Positions 9,534 through 20,092 of a stretch of 21,509 nucleotides of DNA are shown piece after piece. A model generated the notes under the pieces. The model searched no databases. It saw only the letters and a program-made list of their open reading frames with translations, and was not told where the DNA came from. The stretch's first letter is position 1; each line of letters starts with the position of its first letter. The position numbers and the translations under genes were made by a program. The stretch covers positions 6,904,973 through 6,926,481 of the forward strand of contig CM018893.1 of NCBI GenBank assembly GCA_009663005.1. The letters are read 5' to 3'. Source of the DNA: Actinidia chinensis (Eukaryota; Streptophyta; Magnoliopsida; Ericales; Actinidiaceae).

Positions 9534-10830
9534 ACACAATGTTTCCTCCCGTGCTGAAAATGGATTCCACATTCTTGTCATCAGCTAGTCTGGTTGGTTG
9601 CTATTCCCGAGAAAGAAAGGATTGTTAAACCTCCTTCCTGATGATATTCATTATTGACATCCTTATAGACTCCGGCAGATGTGTTCTCGAATGTCGTAAG
9701 GTGTGAGGCTGTGGTTGGCATTAACTTCAAACGCTCATTTATCGAAAGGGCATTTAAAAGAGCCACCCCAGAAATTTTGGTGCCAAGCTTGATTATCCAA
9801 ATTGGGTAAAAGCCGAGTGGGACTTGGTATTTTTTACGAAGGAGGCTAACAAAGGGTTTAAAATGATCACAAAATGCATGCAGGGTCTATTTATGCAATT
9901 CTGAAGGGATATCGTCATGTGCTTATTGGGTCTTGCAACGGGGTGCGTCATTTATGTCGAATTCTCAAACTAGAATTCTATGGTATTTGCAACCCTGTCA
10001 CAAGGCATTCGTAAATCTTTAATTGTCCCGACCCCTCTTCAGGGATTTTATGTGGGTTCTTCTTCCATTCACCAACTAAGGAATTTCAGGGTGCTTGTCT
10101 ATGTGGGTCGGGGAAAGGCATAGGTTTGTATATTTTCATATCACTTTTGGGAAAGTCTTGGAAGAAGACTTGCTAATGTCTTCCCTTACGAGCCCCAGCT
10201 CGACTGTAGGCCCTAGTAATGGTGAATGGAGTTCACCATTGGATGGTTGATTTTAGAAGCAGGTTATAATGGGGTCATTCCAATTGCAGTAACTCTGTCA
10301 TGATTGTTTACTGGACACGAAGATTTTCGTTCCTGCCCTCATCGCGAATGGAATGTGGTTTACATCGAGTCGTCATGAAAAAATGCAAACTGATGAGATG
10401 GAAGGGCAGTTAACTTTTTATCATGTTGATGGTAAATTAATGCTTGGTATATGGGTATTGGAGAAATATGAAAAATTGTTTTGGGTAAGAAAAATTAGGT
10501 CAACATGTAATTGGGATGGAGACGTTACCCCCCGTGGTGGTACGTGCTTGATCTAACATAAGCAGTGTGTACATCGAAACGATGAATGTTACTGGATGGT
10601 GTGGAAGAGGACTGTTTCGAGATCATATGGGCGAATTCTACGAGAAAAAGAAAAAATTGATAAAAGCAGGGATGAAAAATGCCTAATGGGATATCCCACC
10701 AAGTGCATTACGTGATGGTTATCAAGAGTTTGTCTATCCTCATTTAGGGATCGTTTTTATCATCATTCAGTGGAGTCTTGTAAGGCGATATTAAGCTTGA
10801 TCTTTATTTAGGTTTTCCTTTATTTGCAGA
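9534..10830 (+). pseudogene. F-box protein with F-box-associated (FBA) domain, copy 1, frame-broken
   Basis: F-box proteins are the substrate-binding subunits of SCF ubiquitin ligases; the F-box binds SKP1 and the FBA region binds the target. The exon begins after TTGCAG at 9533. ATG at 9539 opens MFPPVLKMDSTFLSSASLVG (20 residues), then GCYSRE, then breaks. Across frame changes the F-box follows near 9630-9760 (LP.DDI...LSRLPA). The FBA part is clearer: LIGSCNG near 9920-9945, then GICNPVTR near 9985-10005, then HSPTKEFQGACLCGSG near 10070-10115. Further on are GQLTFYHVDGK and WVLEKYEKLFWVRK (10395-10500), the usual FBA pattern of a W/VLE..Y core followed by a K-rich strand. At least five frame changes interrupt about 400 codons. 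Compared with copy 2 it has extra bases near 10680-10750. A TTTGCAG acceptor at about 10830 starts a 3' segment also shared with copy 2. Confidence 0.7.
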
Positions 10831-11160
10831 CACATACCAATGACAAGAGCCGTTCATTTTGTTAACTGCCTGGTCGTGATCATTGCTTTCATATGGGTCC
10901 ATGCCGCTGCAAAAAAGTTTTTGTAGTTGGCGTCGGGGTTCATTTGTTGGAAAATCACGTTCGGTGGTTGATAACTTGCTGCCATCATTGAACGAGGTCA
11001 TCACGTATCATCAAATTGATATATATCATCAGGATCAAGGACTTTTGTTTTTCCTTCTTTCCGTTAATCTGGTATCAACCACTGGGTAATGGTATGTTTT
11101 TTCGTCTGTAGTGCTTTTTCTTCTTTCTTGTAATCTGGTAATGTTATTTTCCATCTGATG
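10831..11160 (+). repeat. 3' duplicated segment, copy 1 (likely 3' UTR or last exon)
   Basis: It starts after TTATTTGCAG. GGGTCCATGC(C/T)GCTGCAAA at 10896 matches 14624. The blocks CGGTGGTTG...GCTGCCATCAT and ATCATCAGGA(T)CA(A)GGGACTTTT recur in the same order near 14690-14775, ending with GGTATCAACCAC. Open frames here on either strand are not conserved between copies because indels shift them, so it is more likely untranslated. Homology fades after about 11160. Confidence 0.6.
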
Positions 11161-12600
11161 TCCTCTAAAAATAATTCAATTTCATAATGACTTCAAGCGT
11201 TCGAAATCAAGTTCCCTCAAAAAAGATTAAATCTGTTTGCCTTCCTATATATAATTAAACAAATTTGAACTTACATTTTTTTTTTTTGTGAAGCAGAAAT
11301 ATTGTATTACCGTCAGTAAATGCACCACTCAAGTCGCTAGGCCGAAACTGATTTCCTATACATGCCATCACCAATTTTGGAATCACTGAAACAAAACATC
11401 ATAAGCAAACTTGTTGTTTCTTCAAATCGGCACATTTTAGTATACCTTTTTTTTTTTGTTTAATATGACAATAAAAAACCTATCACTAACAAGAAAAATC
11501 AACTGATTTTATATTATTAGAGCAAAAATGTCGCAGGACAACCCTGGTCTAATTTCATTTTCTTTCGACAACTATCAGTCTAGTGTCTACAATCATTTCT
11601 CTCTTGGCAAGGACCTGTTCCCCTTATCAACGATTCTCTTCTAAAAGTAGGTTACATTCAAGAGACTGCAAAAACTATGAAGTTTTCCAGACAAGTTCTT
11701 CTTTATCATCACATCTCCGTTGAGATTTTTTTATATGATAACAGACCCTTCTGTCAATGATGAAATTTTACACAACATTAACAGATGATTAAAAACTGTG
11801 AAATAGGCCATATAGTTACATATGAAAACCATATTTTTAGACATTTAATATGTCCATCCATAGATAGTTACCCTCATTTGACCAAATTGTACCATTCTGT
11901 GCTGTAAGAGCCTAAGAGTACGGATTCTATAATACCAGGGGAAGGCCTTCGCTTCTTGTAAGTGAAATACTAAAAGAATATGTTTGCGCGAGATCCCCAT
12001 ACCAACTATGTAATGCTGAAAACATCAAAGGGAAGGGGGTAAGTAGTTTGCAATTGCAGTAGATTAGCATAGGAAAAGAAGAAAGTTTCCAAGAAGGAGG
12101 CACACCAAGTGCAAACAGTAAAGTAACAACATGGAACAAAAACACAAATTCCAAGCAGATATTTAATATGTTGTGCTATGAAATTCCTTGAATTGAATTA
12201 CATTACATCCGCAAGTAATTTCCTAGACTCGAGTGGGAACAAAAACCAAATCATATTATAAACGGAACTATATTTCAGCATAGTCTTGTAACAAATCCTA
12301 GATAAGGATGAAAGAATTTGCAATTGACAAGTAGTCAAACATCTTTTTGGCTGCATTAAGCAAAAATATAGCAGGGAATCATTGTACAAAAATGCGAAAA
12401 CATTAAGTAGCTAAGTGTTCAAAATAAATAATAATTATGCGAAATCAAAAATATCCACCTCTCTAAAGATTTAACAACTTATAGGGTTGATGATGCAAAT
12501 AAAGATGGTAGCACACATGTTCTTCTAGTAGTCGCAGGATTTGGCACTCTTTATGCAGATAATAAGAGGTAGCGCAATATGTATAGCTTGTTTTTGTATG
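11161..12600. other. spacer between the F-box copies
   Basis: AT-rich DNA that is not shared with the region before copy 1. It holds one candidate minus-strand exon (11311-11385) and two short minus-strand open frames (12154-11927 and 12389-12198) with hydrophobic or mixed composition that I cannot assign. No RNA gene and no clear repeat are visible. Confidence 0.4.
11311..11385 (-). other. orphan candidate exon, product unknown
   Basis: On the minus strand TTTTGTTTCAG (ending at 11386) precedes a 75-base open block that ends at a donor GTAATAC (from 11310). One frame reads IPKLVMACIGNQFRPSDLSG followed by AFTD, with balanced composition. The exact 3-base multiple and clean borders suggest a real or relic exon of a minus-strand gene, but I recognise no family and found no convincing neighbouring exon. 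Confidence 0.3.
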
Positions 12601-13276
12601 AATGAGTGGGCTATGGGCTGCTGTTCAAAGGAATGAGTGAGAATCTAGAGGAAATTCATGTTTAAAGTGATTTCATTGCGTAGTGTTGGGCTTGACTGGT
12701 GTTAGTTTGAAGGTGCTTTTGGTGCAGTGAAACCGGCAGCACAGTTCCACTGCAAAACGTCATATTTTTTATTTTAATGTCATTCCTTTCAGATGACTTG
12801 GCATATTTCTAGGTTTAACATATGTTCCGTGAAATGTACTAAAAACACCACCACAAAGGTATTTATAACCTCTGAATCCATAAGTGATTAATAGTAGAGT
12901 TAGTTGACGTTAGTCATTAAAATTCTTTTAATACTGAATTAAAAGCATTTAAAAATTATGTGAAATGGGAATCAAGTTTAAAGATATGCAAAAAATCCTC
13001 AAAAAAATCATTTTAAAACCCGTAGAAAATGTGATTCTTGCAATAGAAAGTAAGTTAGAAGTCTTCTTTGCAAAGTTATGTGAAAAGGAAAAAATACAGC
13101 TCCGGTTGCCGCAAGTGTTAGGCTATGCTTTTATGGGCGAAAGTCCCATCCACCACAGTTATGGTAGCGTTACATCGACTTAACTTATTTAGAACCTTGG
13201 ATGCACTTGCTAATTAGACGAGCTCATGTATATTGTGTTTTATGTGGGAGCGTTGATTAATATTTCCTTTTTGCAG
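12601..13276 (+). repeat. 5' duplicated intron segment, copy 2, with about 390 bp of extra DNA
   Basis: The flanks match copy 1: GAATGAGTGAGAATC...GGTGCAGTG...AATGTCATTCC on the left, and GAACCTTGGATG...GCTAATTAGACGAG...TTTTGCAG on the right. Between them, from about 12794 to 13185, lies DNA with no match at the corresponding place in copy 1, where only about 15 bases separate the blocks. The extra DNA contains a 72-codon + strand frame (12965-13183) rich in Lys, Ile and Glu (FKDMQKILKKIILKPVENVI) that I cannot assign. Confidence 0.7.
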
Positions 13277-14560
13277 CTACCATGTGCTACAGTGATTGAA
13301 AACGGATTCCACATCTTTGTCATCAGCTAGTCTGGTTGGTTGCTATTCACGAGAAAGGATTTGTTAAAACCTCTTCCTGATGATATTTATTATGGAAATC
13401 CTTAGTAGACTCCCGGCAGCATGTGTTCTGGGATCGGTGTCGAAGGTGTGTGGGGTGGTGTGGTTGGCATTAATTCAACGCCTCAATTTTATCGAAATGC
13501 ATCGTAAAAGTGCCCCATCCCATAAATTTGTGCAGTGCTCTCTAAATCAAAATTTGTAAAAGACGGAGTTGGACTTGTTTAGTTTTTACGAAGGAGCTAA
13601 AAGGGTTTAAAATGATCAATGAAATGCTGGAGGGTCTATTATGTACTTTCTTGAAAGGGACATTGTCCGTGCTTCTTGGTTCTTGCAACGGGACTCTTCT
13701 CTTTAGATCAACTTTCAAAATTAGAGAATCTATGGTATTTACCAAACCCGTCACAAAGACAACGCGCACTCTACTTGCCCCTGAAACGCCTTTTCATTTT
13801 TTTAATGTGGGTTCTTCTCTATTCACCGACTAAGGACTTCAGCGGTGCTGTCTGTGGTCCGGGAAAAGCATTGTTTTGAATATTTCATATACACTTTGGG
13901 GGAACAAGTCTTGGAGAAGGACTTTGCACTACGTTCTCCCTGACGAGCCAGCTTTAATTGCGAGCCCAGTAATGGTTTAAAGGGATTTTACAGTGGATGG
14001 TTGTTTTGATTGTGGTTATAATAGGGGTATCATAATTTGCAGTAAACTCTCTCAGAAGTTTAAACGTGGCCCGCTGAAGTGTTGGAGATTTCAGTTTCAT
14101 GCCTCATCCGGGAATGAATGTGGTGTATCATCGCCGTCGTCATGAAAAAAAGATGCCCCCTGATTGGAGATGGAAGGGCAGTTATCTTTTTATCGGTTGA
14201 TGGTAATATTAGTGATTGGGTATTGGAGAAATATGAAAAGTGGTTTGAGAAGGAAAAATATGACGGTCAAACCTTAATTGGGATTATGAGATTTTTTTTG
14301 TTGTTACCCCCTCCCGGGCTCTTAAAATAAAGCATTTTGTACATCCGACATGTGAATTGTGATGGAATGGTTTGGAAGAGGATTGTTTTGATATCATATG
14401 GATTGTAATCCTATTGAGAAAATTAATAAAGCGGGATGAAAATGTGCTTTTCAATAATTCTAGGCATCTGGACTTGTTTTTATTATCATTCAAAGGAGTC
14501 TTGTAGCACTATTTACCAGTTTTATGATCGTTTTTATTTACAGACAATAAAATAATGAAG
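13277..14560 (+). pseudogene. F-box protein with FBA domain, copy 2, frame-broken
   Basis: The tandem paralogue of the copy at 9534, also a likely SCF substrate adaptor relic or mis-sequenced gene. The exon follows TTTTTGCAG at 13276. The F-box is clearest here: near 13370-13385 LPDDI, then after a one-base shift IMEILSRLPAACVLGSVSK followed by VCGVVWLALI (13385-13475), the leucine-rich F-box core with its W.L pattern. The FBA region reads GSCNGTLLFRSTFKIRE then SMVFTKPVTKTTRTL in one frame (13678-13770), then ETPFHFFNVGSSLF (to about 13825). Another frame near 14190-14260 gives FLSVDGNISDWVLEKYEKWF. Conserved marks are SCNG.LLF, N/KPVT, and W.LE.YEKW. Frame changes occur at different places from copy 1, mostly at homopolymers, so the breaks are not shared ancestral lesions. 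The block ends near a TTTACAG acceptor at about 14543. Confidence 0.75.
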
Positions 14561-14860
14561 GCCTTTTTATGTTAACTAGCTTGGTCGTGAATTGCTTATC
14601 CATATTTTTTTTCTTTTTTTTTGGGTCCATGCTGCTGCAAACATTTTGTTGTCGTTGGGGTGGGTTCATTTTTGCCGGAGGAAATCACCAGTCGGTGGTT
14701 GCATACCAGCTGCCATCATTTACGAGTTCATCACGTCCATCAAGCTTGATCTAATCATCAGGACAGGGACTTTTCTTTTTCTTCTTTCTTGTAATCGGTA
14801 TCAACCACCTGGTAATGGTATTTTCTTATAATCTAGTATCAACCACTGGCCTATTTGCAG
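14561..14860 (+). repeat. 3' duplicated segment, copy 2
   Basis: The counterpart of 10831-11160, with the same order of blocks (GGGTCCATGCTGCTGCAAA, CGGTGGTTG, GCTGCCATCATT, AATCATCAGGACAGG, GGTATCAACCACC). GTATCAACCAC(C)TGG occurs twice in this copy (near 14799 and 14837), so there is an extra local duplication of about 38 bp. Several short open frames across it are not conserved with copy 1. Confidence 0.6.
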
Positions 14861-16874
14861 CTGATTGTACAAATTTTTCTTTAGTGCTCGGACAGTGGAA
14901 ACACATGTTTTTATTAGTCAAATAATTATTCCTCAACCCCCCAAATGTTTATGAATCCATGATTTGCCCCTCCCCCTTATTGCAAGGTTCTTTCATGGAT
15001 TCTTCCTTCATAGGTCTTTGAATTCCATCTTTTTCAAGGACTTGTTTCGAGGCCCCTCCTATCAAACCTGGCCAAATGGTTTGAAAGAGGCTTTTTATAC
15101 AAATAGTAAAAACCAGTACATCAAAAATGCATTATTGAAAAATATAAGTACGCCAAAATAATTTTGTAAAATGCACAACTAATGAACGGACTGCGGCAAC
15201 TCTAGCATCGTTGTTCTTACGACCATCTTTAAACTATCCACTCTCCTTTCTGAGGTGGTAGGTGTAGGAGAAACTAGTGCATAAAAGGTATTTACTGGGA
15301 AAAACAATCGGGGATTACCGCCTCTTGCGTTATAAGTAATGATGTTTAGTTGTCACAAACTCTTATTTAAACAAAGGGTGAAGTAAAAACTGTGATTATG
15401 AAGGAAAACAACATAAGAATCTGTAGCAAGTATTTGCCTGTCACCAAAAGATTAATTTGTACACTTTAAGGGCTTGGAGTGGACTTTAATATTGGGAAGC
15501 ATCAGTATCCGGTGAAACAATGTAGCAGTAGTAAGGGGGGCCAAATACCAAATATCATTTAAAGGGGTTTTCCATGCCCAAAATAGATTGTGTTTGGTAT
15601 TGAGAAATACATGTGTGTTGTTCCCCCTTCATAGAAAAAAAATGTTTTTCACGTTTCACTAATAATAACTTTTCCCATAATTTCTCCCACCCAGTTTTTG
15701 CAATTCATCTTACAAACTTCTTGGGTAATTGTTTGTTATTCTTTAGAAATGGAAAGTTTTAGTCCCTTGAAAATTGGAAAAAATCATATAATGGAACTTA
15801 AGTAATTGACAATAGGTGGAAATAGCCTCTAGATTATATATGCTAAATTTGGGTGGCTTTTAAAAAGCAGCTTGACTGTTTGATGTGCTTAGTTTCAGTA
15901 TAAAAGCAAGTAGGGAATGTTAATTTTCTGAGACAAACTGCCACTATTGAGTTTACGTTCCTCTTTTTCCCCGATGAAAGAGACAGAAAGTTTTTTAGTA
16001 CATACATTGAGGCAAAACATTAGCCCATTCTCTCAACATAGTGCTCTTAACTCACAAACGTTTGCGACCTATTTCTTCAATAACCAGCTTCCAAAACTGA
16101 ACACACAACAGCCTCTGACTATAGAGAGGACGCAGGAGCTAAGGTCAAACCAAAGCCTTTCATCATCCCGTAGTGATTCCCGACTCCATAAAACTCGCTC
16201 AGGCGATTCTAAGCAAAAAGTAGCTTCGTGACGCCTCTTCCTGACAGCTGATTAATGATGGAAAGATCCACGGCAATGTTTGATTCCTACTGCCAAGTGG
16301 CTTCCAATTAAGTTGAAGTCTTCTTTCTATTTTCTCCTGCAGAGATCTGCTTCCCTGTGAACGGGTATGATGAAACGATTACTCTAGCTTCGAAATAGGA
16401 ATTATCCAATTGGCGTCTGTGTGTTGAGTCGTTCTTCAATCTATGGATGCCAAATCAAATCGTCTTCGTGACGTCTCTTAACAGCTGGATGTAGGTGTTG
16501 CGGAGAAGCCAAGGAAAGAAGTATTAGTTGTCGTTTTGCAGTTGCGTTGTCTCTCTCTAAGGCAAGACGAATGAAATAAAGGTATTAGCAGGGGAAATAG
16601 ATTGTGAGAAGGGAACTAAACTCATTATAAAAATGCTCTCGTCCTTGTGTTATTCGGCTTTTTGAACATTGAACCGGTCAGCATACGTCTTGAAGACAGG
16701 TAATCTCCACCTTGCCTTCTAATAATCTTTTCGAAGCAATCACGTGGTGACTGCTTAAAAATACACTAGTTGAAAATCACATAGCTTAGGATCCAAATTC
16801 TTAATTTCGTTCAGCACCAAACTTGAGTTATGCTCAAAAACCTCTTATAAAGTTCATTAACTGTTTTCCGTACC
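14861..16874. other. tail-to-tail intergenic region, no gene supported
   Basis: It separates the + strand F-box copy from the minus-strand transporter. I looked on the minus strand for the second ABCG membrane domain (W.QH..YWR.P, FYRERAAGMYS, the P.AWTLYGL end) and saw none. A 94-codon + strand frame at 15947-16231, rich in Ser, Gln and Thr (QSLSSSRSDSRLHKTRSGDS), has protein-like composition but no recognised domain or splice context. Short direct repeats CTTCGTGACG(C/T)CTCTT...ACAGCTG occur at 16224 and 16464. Confidence 0.45.
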
Positions 16875-17195
16875 TCGCAATCATCCAAATCTGTCAATAA
16901 TGGGTGGTGAATGGTCGCAAACAATTTTCACTTGCCGTATCAGCCACCATTCTCACGGCCTGCATAACAATTGCAAGCTGATCTGCATCCATCCCGTTGT
17001 AGGGTCATCCAAGAAAACAATAGAGGGATTAGCAACACCCCTACACTGCTATTGTAAGTCGGTTCACTGTTAGTGGATAAACCACTGACAAAGGCATGCC
17101 AAACAGGCCCTTCCTATTTTCATTGAAGATCAATGATCTAAGAAATTCTCACAAATGCCTTTGAAGATGTGGCAGAAGCAATAAGAGTACCAGTA
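16875..17195 (-). other. ABCG exon: NBD2 signature, Walker B and D-loop
   Basis: The minus strand gives FVSGLST near 17085, a shift to NRLTIAV, then GVANPSIVFLDDPTTG, a shift, and MDADQLAIVMQAVRMVADTA. This is the PDR NBD2 pattern [31 protein letters not shown](T/S)GLDARAAAIVMRAV.N..DTG. Walker B carries Asp (LDDP) where the family has catalytic Glu (MDEP), and GLDARAA is changed to MDADQLA. Further on IVCDHSPPIIDRFG follows the .VCTIHQPSIDIFEAFDEL tract. After about 16875 similarity stops; GTACGG may be a donor. Confidence 0.8.
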
Positions 17196-17371
17196 AGGTC
17201 CAAAAATTAGAGAGAATCAAAGAGTAAATTCAAACATCCATAAGTGTGCGTGAATAAATATAAAATAGTCATACAAACTTAGTTTCGAAAACATCAATTT
17301 CAGATGTAGACACAAGCCAAACAGAAAAAACACAGGATGCTTCAACGTAATTTGTGGGGAATGTATGTCAC

Positions 17372-17608
17372 TTGCTCACAGTAACCGGAAACCCTACAAA
17401 CGTCTCTGAACCTTGAGATATCCTCCAATTCTCAATTTCTCCTCAACAGTGCCACTAGTTTCTTTCCAGCAAGAACATCCAGAAAGAGTTGCTTTGACCA
17501 GCCTCCACTGACACCTATCAAGTGCCATAAGGAGCCCAGGTTTATGTGCACCCAATAATATCACCAGAAGTTGGAGTTTTTTCTGTGTGAAACCCCTTTC
17601 TCTCATTT
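17372..17608 (-). other. ABCG exon: start of NBD2 with Walker A
   Basis: The acceptor is TTGATCTCAG and the donor GAGCAA|GTGACA. The frame reads EMRERGFTQKKLQLL, then GAHKPGLLMAL. Walker A follows in shifted frames: the bases still spell GVSGAG, then, after one extra C, K-A-T-L, then DVLAGK, so the phosphate-binding lysine codon is present. TSGTVE, RIGGYLKVQ and, after shifts, VSGYCEQ complete the block. Plant PDR NBD2 reads KL.[33 protein letters not shown].GG...G.I.I.GY.K.QETF.R.SGYCEQ. Confidence 0.85.
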
Positions 17609-18539
17609 CTGAGATCAAAAGAAAATGACAGCAATTACCAGAGTAATATCACTTGACTAGTTTTAGATATCTACGATCACCTAAGATTAGAAGAGACTTG
17701 TGGAACGATTACAAAAGGGTGGTCTAGTGTCCTGGATTTGTAACAATAGTAGTGCACATCTTGCAACCCTTAAGACTCAAAGGTAAAACCACCTGGACTG
17801 TTAAAATAATATTTAGTCACTCGTTAATCGAAGGAGAGGAAGAAACTCAAAGACAATTAATACAGAAAGGAATGATTTGAAGCAAGGTAACAAAAGTTTA
17901 GAAGAGCAGGATGCAAATTATTTAAAAGTACATCAGGACCCTTTATGAGGTTTTGAAGTAAGTAAAGTAATTGTAGGAGAATCCTGAGATTTCTTTTCTA
18001 TATGGTCACCCGTTGGGAGGAAATCTTCACTGACTTGTTATTTGGGGAGAGCTTCTATTTGAAATAATAGCACGGGGGAACAGGTGGCTGGAGTCAACGT
18101 CAAAATGAACAAGCACTATCTTCATGCCATTTATGTTGTGACTTCATGAAATCAAAGATGATCTTACAGTTGAAGAAGGTTAAGGCCAAGGTAAACCCAA
18201 TGTTGAACATATTGAAAACCAAATAAGCACCAAGTGATAAACCAGAAGAAGTTATACATTAAGTTTAGTCCACGACTTTCAAGTGTTTCTCCCCCTAATT
18301 GTGTTTCACCGCCAGTGCACTACAAAAACTATTGAAGGGAATAGAAATGAATAAGAAAGGTTATGACATCTATTTACTCTTGGCCAAAATAAACTTGAGT
18401 ACATTTAATGGCCAATAGAATCAAACTCAAAACACTGTTAAAATCATAACATCCAGACGATGAATTTTATGGATGAAAAAGTATAGACAACAATTAGACG
18501 TCAGAACTTTCCATGAATCTGGAGGAAGGTTTGTTACCA

Positions 18540-18625
18540 GTGCACGAGGCTCCGACATACAAATGTTCCGTTTGGGCGCTTCAAAGGATGACCAATGACA
18601 TTATAAGTTGTTTGGCGAATGATAT
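18540..18625 (-). other. possible ABCG exon after TMD1
   Basis: The minus strand reads SSFEAPKRNICMSEPRAL, ending at CACTG|GTAACA. Plant PDR proteins have a LALSFLK.P...RA.IS.EKLS segment here, between the last TMD1 helix and the NBD2 linker. The match is short and weak, so this exon is tentative. The rest of 17640-19015 is intron-like, apart from a possible linker exon near 17930-18010 that begins after GACCATATAG and is too degraded to assign. Confidence 0.3.
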
Positions 18626-19015
18626 GCCGATGCTGAATATTCTGTTGTAGAGTATTAGAGAAATAGGGGAATGGATGGAAAGCTCATGGAAATGGATAAA
18701 GATGCACATACGGGGAAAGAATGTGCATGGGTAGGACAGTTAAGTACACGGGATTCATGGTTGGCCTATTATACATTTGGAACATTTTGTTGCCAAATGT
18801 TGTTGAAGTTGCTAATGAGGTAACTGATATAAATAATAAAGGGGACTATCTTAAATTGCTTCAATTCATATTGTTGTTTCGAATCATGAGTGCTCCCGCC
18901 CTTGCTGCGTCTGAAACCAATTTATCAGCATGAGATTCAAACCTAAAAAAAAGAAAGAAAGCTGCACTTGTCAATTATAAAAAGCAACAAATTTGGATCT
19001 TAGTAAGATACTCAC

Positions 19016-19119
19016 GTTTTTGCCATCTTGGAGCAAGAAATTCATTTACAGAAGGCCCTATGTCACATATGTCAATGGGAAACCCAAAATCCCCACTTCA
19101 ATCAATTTTGGCATGGCGG
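19016..19119 (-). other. ABCG exon: end of TMD1 loop (LTY...VNEFLAPRWQK)
   Basis: The acceptor TTTGTTTGCAG is followed by CCGCCATGCC, and the exon ends at AAAAAC|GTGAGT. Read across two small shifts it gives LKWGFWVS, PLTYV and VNEFLAPRWQK. This tract is highly conserved in the PDR3-like group of plant ABCG proteins and is the best evidence for subgroup. Confidence 0.8.
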
Positions 19120-19390
19120 CTGCAAACAAACAAGCCGGCATAGTTTATTCTTCCCAAAATAATTGTCCAAAAATCACCATTGGGAGAGAGTTATCAAAAC
19201 ATTATGTTTTGGGAGTAATTGAAGCCAACTGAATCATACACATACCAAAAATATCGCCAAACTACAGCTGGTGTCAGAAGCAACCACAGTGCAGAAGACA
19301 GTGCCAAGAAGTGAAACATGGATGTTGCCGCAAAAGTGTACGGAAAAAAGTAGAACAAAGGAAGAAAGCCACCGGAGAGAAACAGAGCAG
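19119..19390 (-). other. ABCG TMD1 exon with SMFHFLA core, followed by an inferred small intron
   Basis: The minus strand gives FLPLFYFFPYTFAATSMFHF then, in a second frame, CTVVASDTSCSLAIFLV and FSGF-like bases. This is the PDR stretch FL..F.VHL.SISMFRF.AS..QTVVAS...GSL.IL.VFLFGGFIIPK. Exon sequence appears to end near 19195. The bases from there to the TTTGTTTGCAG at 19120 look like a short intron whose donor I cannot place. Confidence 0.65.
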
Positions 19391-19611
19391 TGGTAGAAAT
19401 CAAGACAATTCCATTAATATTAAGAGTGTAGGCCATTCTTCTATTTGAAGCTACTAGTGAATCTTAATGATGTAAAGATTGACTAATCCACCGAAACTGA
19501 CTTAATTGCGAGCTGTCGCTTTCACATTGGTAAAATACACACAACAATATACACATACACAAAAAATACAAGGGGAATCGTTAAATGAAAGCCCGTGTCA
19601 GTGACACTAAC

Positions 19612-19943
19612 CTCCCTGCCTCAGGACTGGCATATCTTGACAAATAAGTTAGAATGTCCAGATTATAGCTGCCAACAGCGAGAGAGGAACCTTGACATTG
19701 GTAGATGGGGATTGCGTATGTACCAGGCTGTGATAGAAGTACAAATCTCTTTGTTTGTAGAAGAAATAGCACGTCTTCAACAGTCGATAGGCAAACTCCC
19801 AGAAGAAAACCCGTCAAAAAAAGAAGCAAGTAGAGCAAAGAATAAAAGCACCGAGATAAAGTTTGCCTGTGGAATGACATCAACATCCATTCTCGTCGCA
19901 AAATCCAGTCATCTGTTTTTATGATAGCTGAAGCCATAACAAG
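19612..19943 (-). other. ABCG exon: TMD1 helices and FYKQRDLYFY motif
   Basis: It begins near CTTGTTATGGC and ends at GGGAG|GTTAGTG. In successive frames it reads LVMASAIIKT, then FLRTRMDVDVIPQANF-like bases, LFYSLLYLLLF, FYKQRDLYFY, TYAIPI, WTFLTY-like bases and SPEAGR. PDR TMD1 runs MTVFLRT.M....YMGALFYAL...FYKQRDL.FYPAW.YAIP...LTYY.IGFSPE.GR in this order. At least four frame changes interrupt it, one directly after FYKQRDLYFY. Confidence 0.8.
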
Positions 19944-20092
19944 TTGCCCAGAAGAAGAATTGAAGCCTCTGTTCTATGGGGCCTTAGAGACAAAAATTAA
20001 CAATTTTGAATTATAAAAAAGAATGATCCAAGTACAGATGAGGATGGAGGAATAACTCTTTCCCGAAAGACAAGATCATAACCTGAACTTAT

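Noticed and set aside
18721..18933. 70-codon + strand frame with a hydrophobic part
   Set aside because: It sits in intron-like DNA of the minus-strand transporter with no splice or family support.
18993..19232. 79-codon + strand frame opposite the ABCG exons
   Set aside because: It is the antisense of clear ABCG TMD1 sequence on the minus strand and has no motif of its own.
19595..19924. 109-codon + strand frame
   Set aside because: It is the antisense of the FYKQRDLYFY exon; the minus strand carries the family match.
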